Assembly (NCBI GenBank): GCA_030340625.1
Contig: JAOPHQ010002328.1
Span: forward strand, 1-64,000
Reading direction: 5' to 3'
Length of the DNA stretch: 64,000 bases
Origin: Merluccius polli
Lineage: Eukaryota > Chordata > Actinopteri > Gadiformes > Merlucciidae
The position numbers and the translations under genes were made by a program. The notes below the pieces were generated by a model that was not told the DNA's origin, searched no databases, and worked only from the letters and a program-made list of their open reading frames with translations. Shown here piece by piece: positions 46,893 to 56,700 of this stretch; position 1 is the stretch's first letter; the number at the start of each line of letters is the position of its first letter.

Positions 46893-47173
46893 TCCCCATC
46901 GTCTGATTCGTCCCCCCCACCTCCCCAGGCAAGCGTGGTGTGCTGAAGCGGCCGTGGTCGGAGGCTGAGCGCGTGGCAGTGGAGACCCACCTGAAGAGGA
47001 ACATCGTAGATCTGCGCGTGCCTGCCAAAGCTGACTGTGAGCGCTGCCTGGAGCTCTGCCCCCTGCTGGTCAGCAACCACAGAGACTGGCGCGCCATCAA
47101 ATTCTACGTGCACAACCGCATCCAACTGCTAAAGAAGCAGGGCCGGCGGGAGAGCAGTGGCTCGGCCTGCTAG
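38869..47173 (+). CDS. SET/C2H2/tyrosine-recombinase-like chromatin protein
   Basis: Eight exons join in frame to 986 residues: 38869-38960, 40535-40644, 41115-41199, 41678-41873, 41989-43124, 43966-44855, 45560-45766 and 46929-47173 (stop TAG). Residues about 96-161 hold the C-terminal half of a SET domain (NCRIREV...AIRDIAKGEEITVDY); no N-terminal half is visible. An acidic tract (about 195-220) and basic patches follow. A C2H2 finger lies at about 319-340 (CPYCGRHYRSLARHLEKHH). Exon 6 (about 540-836) resembles the tyrosine-recombinase-like core of teleost Crypton-related proteins (WRLLCHSSLSLLILYNRHR, VFSRPY, GAKNPGALTGARARRQVA), but the usual H-x-x-Y region reads EREYHVTQNCAAIV, so it is probably inactive. 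Exon 7 has an AT-hook (GPGRPPRKKRG). Exon 8 is a small domain (RPWSEAERVAV, C-x2-C, HRDWRAIKFYVHNRI) that accompanies that family. Likely nuclear. Function unknown; not matched to a named gene. Confidence 0.78.
40654..40693. repeat. (CA)n microsatellite at the exon 2 donor
   Basis: Alternating CA starts only a few bases after the donor at 40645 (GTATACACAC). Confidence 0.95.
41637..41673. repeat. (GT)n microsatellite forming the exon 4 acceptor tract
   Basis: A C13 run then about 18 GT units lead straight into GACAG at the acceptor (exon starts 41678). No normal pyrimidine tract is left. Confidence 0.95.
43313..43612. mobile_element. hAT-type MITE with 8-bp TSD GTTATAAT
   Basis: Termini TAGAGATGGGC and GCCCATCACTA; perfect 8-bp duplication at 43305-43312 and 43613-43620. 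It sits in intron 5 of the SET/recombinase-like gene. Contains a G-run at 43502-43525. Confidence 0.82.
43638..43687. repeat. Short palindrome, 20+ bp arms
   Basis: AAAGTTAGTTATTGCTCTTG and its inverse CAAGAGCAATAACTAACTTT flank CGCTAGC in intron 5, 18 bp after the hAT duplication. Confidence 0.85.
46802..46890. repeat. Poly-G(about 49) followed by (GT)n, before exon 8
   Basis: The run of about 49 G and some 20 GT units ends about 38 bp before the exon 8 acceptor (46928). It is a likely G-quadruplex and Z-DNA former. Its length may be an assembly estimate. Confidence 0.95.
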
Positions 47174-48060
47174 GCTGGGGAAGGGGGGGGGGGGAAACAC
47201 GCACACGTATACATACGCACGTACGCACGTACGCGCATACACCCACACACACATACTCACGCACAGACAAACCCATGCTATGTTGTACAAAACCACCAGC
47301 AATCACAAGGAGAACTCCTTGTCAATGGTGGAGCATTGCATAGTTGTATTTGTATCTTCCTTTTAAAAAATAATTTTAAAAAAGTGAAAGTGACTTTGGT
47401 GTGGATGCAGAGGGCGGAGCCAGGAGCCGTTAAGGGAGTAGTGTAATAATACAAAGAAAATTGAAAAAAATACAGATTTAAGCTAGAAACCAGACGAGTG
47501 ACCGGCGAACGCTCTCAGGAGACGCTCATCTTTTTTGTTTCTGTTAAACTTACTACAAGTGTCATTTGGAGACACCGAGATGAACACTTTAAGGTTTAGT
47601 GACCATGTCTACTGAAGGCTGATGACCAAACGTGAATGTGTAAAGTTATGACGACAGAGACGAAGAAAACAACGGTTGAGGACCCCGTACAAGTCCCGAT
47701 TTCTAGTGGCCGTGTTTGACCGGACTGAGACATCTATCAACTGTATAGTTTTATGTATTCAATTGTATTCTTCAAAGTATCGGACCATGATGCACCTGTG
47801 TTCAGTGGTTCTTTTTTTTTTTTTTTTCCCTACCGCTGGACCACAATCATAGTGACGATAGTATGTGGTGTTTCAAGGCTCGCCTGCTTGGGACGCATTT
47901 CATATCAATTCAGTGGTGTTTTTTATTTTATCTTATTCCACAGTGTAAATACTTGTTTATCAATGAAACATATACAGTAGTGGATACTATGGTGGTATTG
48001 TGATATGGATATTGTAAATAATGTAAATACTACCTGTACTTATTAAAGTGTATGACATTT
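47174..48060 (+). other. Likely 3' UTR of the SET/recombinase-like gene
   Basis: Starts with a G-run and an alternating purine-pyrimidine tract (ACGCACACGTATACATACGC..., 47200-47265). The first good poly(A) signal is ATTAAA at 48042-48047, with a T/G-rich stretch shortly after. Confidence 0.5.
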
Positions 48061-50280
48061 TGCAGTGTTTTCTTAAACAGGGTTGTAAAAGTGAGGTTTT
48101 ACATTGTGGACACGGATACAATGCGCAAATGAATAAATATGAAATCCCTATGTATCAATTGCAATGATTCCAATGATGAAACTTGAAATGTTTTGAGTAC
48201 CTACCACAATTAATGAAGCAAAAAAGTATTTCTAGGTCAAATTGTAAACCTAGATTAAATGTCAGCGGTTGTTGTGGTGAAAGTCCACATCATAAATGGA
48301 TATAAATGAACCTTCAGTAGGGTGAGAATGCCAGCAAGAACTTTGAAATTGAATTCAAGAGAACCACAACAAACACTTCTCCATATTTTCCAGACGAGTT
48401 GAATATATATATTTTTTGCATCATAATGCGAAAAATAATATAGGCCGTTAAACTGGAAGTGGTTTGTCTGCAGCATCTAATAGTCAGTGATTCCCACAGG
48501 ATTACTACCACTAGTTTATTATCGGAGTTATGTATAACGCATCTATCCATCACAATGAAGAGCGCTAATGATGTTCCCTGACCTCTGATCCATATAAGGT
48601 CAATAGGTCATGACCAAATGATGTTGAGACGCGCATCACATTTAGCAAACGCAGACTGCATAGTAAACCTTGGCTCTATGCTGACTTTTTCCCCTGTGAG
48701 CACTGTGCTCATAAGTTACATTTTTAGGGGCACAGTCCACAAAAGTAAGGGGGGGGGGGGGGGGGGCGCAAATTAGGCGCAAGTCAATATAGAGGAATTA
48801 ATAGTTTATTTCACTTAAGAACAGTTATATTTGGCTGCTGCCATTTCTATTTAAGTTATACATGAACAACAGGCCTGGATGTAAACAAAAATCAACCCTT
48901 ACTCTCTGTACCAGTGCCCTTCATCATCCTCAAGCTAACAGATTTTTAAACAGGGAACCTGAAATCACAACCATATCTGTGGTCCAGGAGCTTTTGTAGC
49001 TTGGTCTCCTGAAACGTCTGCTGGACATCCCTTTTCCAACCGAGCAGATGAAATGTATGCCATGGTACTGTAGTGTGTAAAGGGTTTTTTCACAAAGTGA
49101 AAGTGCGCTCCAGCTCTGCTACACTTATACACTTGCAGCAGCATTTGCAGCTGCTGCAAGTGTATAAGTAGACCTGTGTTGTACAGGCTTGACATCACAT
49201 CCTGATGTCCCTGATTAAAATCTGAACCCATGTGTTGGACATTACGGGAACTTATTTTAAAAGGGGAAATCATAACAATGTAGCAAGTGGGAAAGTCACC
49301 GTGTTGATACTTGTTTCTGACCAAGAAGTGCCTCGTCATAATGAATAAGTGTCTCTCCAGGTGAAATGCCCCCAGTCCCTGGGGGTTGGGTTTTGTTTGT
49401 GGACAGACGGGGGTCGTGCCAATGTACGTTACCCCCCTGATAGGAAGTTAGTCCCTGTGTGGCCTACTTAATTTGGGCAACTAGTTGGATAAATGACACC
49501 CAGTTGCTCATTGTATTGCTAAATTCAATGAGGTAATCCTATAATAAAAATAGACAGTGAAAATGATAATAGAAAATATTTGAATTTGAATTGTATAGAA
49601 GAAAACATTTTTTTGCTTCATTTCTAAAAATGCCAAATAGGCCTATATGTTGGCGGCCATTAGGAAGGCCCGCCCAACTAAAGTCAATGTGTGGGAAATA
49701 CTGAGTGTAGGTCGGCCTACCTGAGTGTTCAACACACTGAGAAACAGAGAGAGGATCTCTTGTAGAGACCAGGGGTCCGGACCTTTGTTAGCAGAGCCAT
49801 ACAAAGCCTACTTGAAATTGTTCTTAGAGCCAAAGAAGTGTGCACACATTTATCATTCAACCTTTTTAGTGAAGATATGACAATGTTCCCTTTTCTGGCA
49901 GTTAAGTTAAATATCTGCTATCTTTATATAGGTTATGGTAAAGAGATGTGGAATTTTACCTGAAATTATTATCCATTATGTATTCAATATTTTGTGTTAA
50001 ATTAGGCATACATGTCATTTTATATGGTCATTTTTCGTCCTTGTTGGTCAGCCATATGTAGGCTAATTATTGAGGATGACTCAGTCTAGACAGAGCCAAT
50101 GAACGGGCTCAGATAAAATGTGTTTTTTCATTTTTTGTAATAAAAAAAATTAGAAATGCTTGGAAGAAATCTCTCAGCCTCAACTTGTCATTCGCCGAAA
50201 TAAACGTCTGAGATAAATGATCTAATCGCAAACAAGAAAAATATATAGGCCTATTCCAAAAAGGTTGGCGAACTTGTTTG
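48061..50280. other. Intergenic DNA
   Basis: No exon or named element. It holds a G-run (48750-48766) and a 20-bp-arm inverted repeat (49124-49170, ACTTATACACTTGCAGCAGC). Confidence 0.45.
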
Positions 50281-50733
50281 CCTTGTATTACATGTGTCCA
50301 CCAGGGGGCGCCGTTACCAAGACAACCCAGCAGAAGAAGAGGAGCGGAAGTGTTCATAAACACACAGCTGGTTGCTTTCACGTGAGGAGGACTGCTGCTC
50401 GTTACCTGCGTATCGCACTCATTTAGCTCACTTCTGTCCATTGCAAGTCGTAAATATTGGGATATTTTAACAGCGTTTCAATACCACGGAGGATTATCTC
50501 ACGAGTCGATGTTCAGACGTGGAGATATTAAACCAGAACCGTTTTTTTTCTCTTTCTTTTTTATTTACACAATCTGAAGTGATCAGATGTGGAGAACCGT
50601 AAGCCACTTTGCAGCCACTACGTTGCTGACTATGTAACGACATGGCGACGTAGACATAGATATAGCTCTGCTGCACTCGGTCCTCCCGAAGAAACGACAC
50701 ATAAGACTCGTATTTGGCCTTTTTACAGCAACA
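50281..50733 (+). promoter_or_regulatory. mfsd8 promoter and 5' UTR
   Basis: Sequence upstream of the mfsd8 ATG holds a TCACGTGA palindrome at 50378-50385, matching the core of the CLEAR element bound by TFEB/TFE3, 349 bp before the ATG. No TATA box. The start site is not resolved. Confidence 0.5.
50378..50385 (+). promoter_or_regulatory. CLEAR-like E-box (TCACGTGA)
   Basis: Palindromic TFEB/MiT core in the promoter of a lysosomal gene. The outer bases (T on the left, G on the right) differ from the full GTCACGTGAC consensus, so it is a partial match. Confidence 0.45.
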
Positions 50734-53700
50734 ATGTCCCAACTTGTGGAGTCGGATGAAAGCACCCCCTTGCTGAAAGATGATGCAAGCAGGTAGGTGC
50801 AGAGTTCACCCCATCGACCGACTAACGCCTGTTTAAACATGTAAACACATCGCTGTGTTTACTGTCCCCCAGCAACTGTGTTCACCTATTGGCCACAACT
50901 AATGTCTACAATGTCCACACAGTGGCTACCATGTCATGATTGTTATGATGTGTGCATGGGTCAGTATTGTAGTGGTTTTCGTTGGTCTTACAAACGCCCA
51001 CGAACTGGTTTTATTTCAATGTTCTGTGTGCTGCTGTCTGTGTGCAGTGACGACTTCCAGGATGCAGATTACAAGAGCAGATGGAGGTCCATCAGGGTCA
51101 TGTATTTCACCATGTTTTTCAGTAGTGTGGGTGAGTACTAGTACAACAAAATGTCCTAACCCTAAACATGCACACCTTACTATGTTGGTCTCACCTTCTC
51201 GGCAGATCTGTAAGAATGTGTGTCAAAAATACTTCCCAAATGATTGTGTGTGTGTTGTGATGCAGGCTAAGCAGTGCTGTGTTTGGCTTCTTCTCCTCAG
51301 GCTTCACGATCGTGATAACGTCCCTGTGGCCCTACTTGCAGAAGGTAAGTTGGTATGGTCGGCCAAGCGATGCAGACTTACTGAAGCAGCTTTTTTATAG
51401 TATATTTTAGTCCTTCCATTTTTACATGTCACAGACCTGACTTCCCCCTTTCACAGGGACTTGGTTTCGCTAGAGTCAGGCATTAGTCTCTCAAGACACA
51501 TGTTTCTTTATTATTATTATTTTATTTTATTTTATTACATGCCACCGCCAGTAGTGAACTAGACACGGAGGAACCAAGACGCCCCGTGGTGTCCGTGTTC
51601 TGTCTGTCTGTCTGTCCGCCGTCTAGATCGACACCGCCTCTGACGCCAGCTTCCTGGGCTGGGTGGTGGCGGCCTACAGCCTGGGTCAGATGGTGGCCTC
51701 GCCCCTTTTTGGCCTCTGGTCCAATCACAGACCTCGACGGGAGCCGCTGGTGTGCTCCCTGCTGATCAACATCTCAGCCAACGTCTACTACTCGTACGTC
51801 TACCTGCCCGCCTCGGCGAACCGCTTCCACATGCTCGCCGCCCGGGCCTTGGTGGGGTTCGGAGCAGGTGAGCCCCCCCCCCCCCCCCCCCCCCCCCCCG
51901 AAATTGTATTATATTGTATTTCAATAAGGTTTTTTAGATGATAAATGGACTGCATTTATATTGTGCTTTGCAGACCTATGACCACTCAAAGCGCTTCACA
52001 ATTATTGCCTCACATTCACCCATTAATACACACATTCATACACCGACAGGTGTCATAAAGAATGCCAGTGTATCTTTGTCAATTTTGTTTTTCAACATAT
52101 ATTTTATTTAAATAATTGGGATTCACACATTTTCTCTACCATTGGGAGGTCACTGTATTGCGCTTGATAAGTTCTGGGTGAACAGATCTCTTGACTCCAT
52201 ATATACAGAAGTGAAGTTGACGACGTCTTCACCCCAGGTAACGTCGCCGTGGTGAGGTCCTACGTTGCCGGGGCGACATCGCTGAAGGAGCGGACCAACG
52301 CCATGGCCAACATGAGCGCCTGCCAAGCTCTTGGCTTCATCTTGGGACCCGGTAGGGGTGGCAGGAAACACGCCGCCATTTATTCACAATATTTAAGTAT
52401 TCAACTTTATTCAGTTCATCACTGTAGTGCACGCCATCCTGAGAAGAAGGGACCCCTGTTCAGGTTTTTTTGTGCTTGGATTTGGAGTGTTTTTCCCTCG
52501 CCCTTTAGAGAAGTGGTTCAGAAGTGGAACAGGTCGAGCCTCAGGACCCACATGTGTCATTAGTCACGTCACAACCCACAAATAAAGTTATTTACCAATA
52601 TTGCAGTAATCAACAATGCCTTCATGTACTGTAAAAACATTGAGCAAACACATTGAGCTGCAACAATTTGGGCTAAACTCAATGAAATAGTAAGCCATTG
52701 AACCAGTAATTAACACTGAGACATTAGTGCATTCATGGACTTATTTCTGAAGATTAAGATTTGGCATATGTCTAGACCCATCAGAATCACTGCTCTAGAG
52801 GGCTTTGGGTTAGTGGGTGTGGTGTAATGTGGGCCCTTGAAGCCCTGCAAGACTGTAACTGTAAAATTTAAGGACTATACAAATTAACTATATTTCTTTC
52901 TTTTTTTAGGGTTAGGCGGCAGATGTGGATCACTTATTCAGTATTTCTCTTTGCCGATACAATTGCTCAGTTAAAGATTAAAGAGAATAGAATATTAAAA
53001 AAAAGTATGGCTGGCAGAAAATAATTCATATGTACAAAAATGGTATATATGAATAAATAAAATGGGTATGTAGAAATGTACCCCAAGCAATACATAACCA
53101 GTAATGCATAACCATAAATCTATCTGCATGGCTCTAAAGTGGCTCGTGACAAATGCTGATTTATTGTACATGAAGTAAGACATTTAGTAATGGTCACTCT
53201 GTGTAGACGTCTGAGTCTCTATTTCTGTGGGACGACGTCACCAGCGCTGCAGGCATGCCTGTCGTTCATTGGTGAGAGTGGCGCCACGGTGAAGGTCATC
53301 GGCCTCCAGCTCAACATGTACACCTCGCCCGCCCTGCTGGCCGCTGCGTTCGGTGTTGTCAACATGCTATTGGTCGTGCTGGTGCTGAGGTAATGACGAA
53401 GGCGCCTCTTGTCACCTCGCGTTGGATCTCTTTGATTCTTTCCGATTCTTTCAACTGACGTCTTGCCGTTGTGCTCTACAGAGAGCATTTTGTCGACGAC
53501 GAAGGGAGGCACCTCTGCGCCATCAATTACATATTCGACGGCAAGTGTTCTTCACCGCGTCTTTTAAAGTGCTGTTTGAATCCGATCCAGAGTCTGTAAT
53601 AAACTAACATGCCTACACCTACAGTGCCTAGTGCATATGTCCAGGGGTTGTAATTTCTCGCCTTCTCCCCCTCTTTCAGACCAAGTTGAAGTGCCGGAGG

Positions 53701-56700
53701 TTGAGGGCAACATCGACCACGTGGCCGTGCTCACGTCCAACCTCCTCTTCTTCATCATCATGTTCATATTCGCCGTCTTTGAAACGTATGTTAATGGACC
53801 AATGTAGCATAGGGATTGAGGATGAGCACTACATTTAGTCATGTCTTGTAGTAAAATGGCGGAATTTTGATAGATTAAATTGACAATGTGTAAGATTAAC
53901 TAATATACATACGTACGTACCTCAAGTTCAGTTTCACTTTATACCTAATAAATTGTATTTTGAAATTTTGACCCTTGGCACGGTAAAATCGTGTTTATTC
54001 AGTTACTGCAGGGGTCAATCTTGCCCTGTGTAGAGTATAAAAAGACAGACACTCCCACACCCACTGACTACAGCAGCAGTAATGACAAGCCCAATGCCTG
54101 CAGCTGCCAGAAGACCGAGGTGCATATATAAGACAGCGAATGTCAAGAAGCAGTCTAAAAGCAGGATTAACATTGGATAGTTCAATGGATAACTCAAAAA
54201 AGGGGTTGACAGGGGTTCCACAGAGGTCTCAGGAAAGAAGGGCACTTGTATCTCCCCAACAATAATAAGTCATGTAATTCATATCATACTCAAAGACACA
54301 GTCCCAATAGTATCCATTTTTTTTTAAGTATAAAAACCCCATTGCAATTAATGTAAAATCCCATTAAAAATGTTTTAAGTTTATAACGTAACGGCATAAT
54401 GAGGTTTTTAATTTAGTAATTCTCCAATAATATTTTAAGTTCATAATTATTTATTTATATTTAAGTCAGTTTTACGTTTTTGAAATGGTCTTGATTCTTT
54501 CAGGATCGCCACGCCTCTGTCTATGGACATGTTTGCGTGGACCAGGAAGGAGGCCGTGTTGTACAACGGCATCATCATCTCCTGCATCGGGTTTGAATCC
54601 ATCGCGGTGTTCCTCATCGTCAAGGTGGTGTCTCAAAGGTGCCTGCCGGATCACATCATTTTATCCCACTAGAAAGAAGAAAAAAAAAAAGTAACTGTAA
54701 AATGTTAATGTAAAATGTAGTTGGTTCTCAGTAGGTCATGGTTTTACTTCTGTATGTCCTTATCTGAGTTACAACTACAGCTCAGACACAACAAAAAGTG
54801 ATATTCGGATAAACAAAAGAGGAAAGAGTCTTATCTTTATCTTTCTTCCCCCTCAGGATCGGAGATCGTCCGGTACTGCTGGGCGGACTACTCGTCATAT
54901 TCTGTGGCTTCTTCATTCTGCTGCCATGGGGTAACCATTACCCTCTCATCCAATGGGATGGTAAGGTGTCTTCTTTCTTTTTTGTTTGTATTTCTTCTTT
55001 TTCTGTATTCAGGGAAAGCCACAGATTAGAAAATGATATTGTCCATCAAACGATGACAGGACATTTTGTTTGACAGAGCTCACATTAAAACGACGTTTTC
55101 CAACAACTTGAGGACAAAAGTGCAATGAGATAAAGTGCAGAGAACCGCAATAAGCAGCACTAAGAACAACATTTTAAACCAGTGGATCTCAACTGGTCTA
55201 GCCTCAGGCCCCACGTGTCATTAGTCATTAAGTCCGTTATTTACCAATATTTCAGTAATCAACAATGCCTTCATGTACTGTTAAAAACATGGAGCGAACA
55301 GAAAGCTGCAAAAATTGGGGCTAAACTCAATGAAATATTAAGCCATCGAAACATGAATTAACATTGAGTCGAGAGCTGGGATTAACATTGAATTAGATAA
55401 TTCACGTGGTTCTTTTTAAAAACTAAGGTTTGGCATATTCTCTGCGGTCCAAAATTCCCTCATGACCCACTTATGGGTCACGACCCCCCCCCCCCAGTTG
55501 AGAATCACTGCTTTAAACAATGACACCAAGAACAATTAACCAATGGTCATCATTATAACGTGAGTCAAATCAAATGTTTCCCCAACATGTTTGCGCCCCT
55601 TTTTGTTTTCATGTCAACGCATCAAGACATCAAGAACAACTCGGTGGTCAATCAGACCGCCGCCACCCCCCCGTGGGGCTCCAACAGCACCGTGGATCCC
55701 CGGGGCTGTCCCGTGGCACAGACGTGGTGTCAGTACACCCCCGCCATCCACCTGGGCCAGTACGTCATCGCCGACATCCTCATTGGAGCAGGGTACGCCG
55801 CGTGCAACGTCATGTCCTACACGCTCTACTCCAAGATCCTCGGACCGGTGCCCCAGGTAAGAACGCGTCTGCGGCGGTGAACCAAATGTTATGGAATGTG
55901 GCTGACTTATGGTGCGGTCACACCAAGAGATTTGTGAGCAGCGCCAGCAGCCGGCAGCCATTAATTTTCAACGGGGAGCTGGCGACATGGAGTGGCACCG
56001 TGTCCGCGTCCAGAGTGTCGGGGAGAGTTGAGATAATTGTCACTTTATGCAAATTAGCGGCGGCGGCGCTGAAGCCGCAACCAAGAGCGGAGCAGGATTG
56101 TACATTGTGGATTGTCCCACAGCTCTAGTTTCTGGCCAAACATGGAGGAGAAACTATATGCTGATGTCTCCGGTTTGTCCCGGAGCTATAATCAGTCAGT
56201 TTGTCTACCGGGACACAAACATAGACGCAAACACAACACGTGATCTTCATTTCTGTTTGGTGTATTGTGTATTGAGAGCGAAGATCCAGGTCCAATTCCT
56301 TGTGTGTGGAAACATACCAGGCCAAAGATTCGGATTCGATTAGATTCAACTTTGATTCCAATTATGGTGCCATGCATACAATAGCCGAACGTCAATTGTT
56401 TAGAAATATGATTTTCTTACTAAATAACAAACAGGGGAAACATAGAAAATAGTTTATTCGATCATGCTTTCTGGGCTGCCGAGAGCTCTACAACAATCTT
56501 GATAGTGGGCACCCCCGAACGTGGGGTCTGCAGCGCTGCTTGAGCGGTTTCGCCTCCTGGCGACGGCTGGCAGCGAGCAGCCAGCGACCAGAACGCCCAC
56601 AGGTGCAAATTCATCTTTTGGTGTGACCATACCATTAGAAGAGGAGCGTTGCCTGGAGGAAAAACATAACAAAAAGTTGAAATAGCACTGTGGAGTGTGT

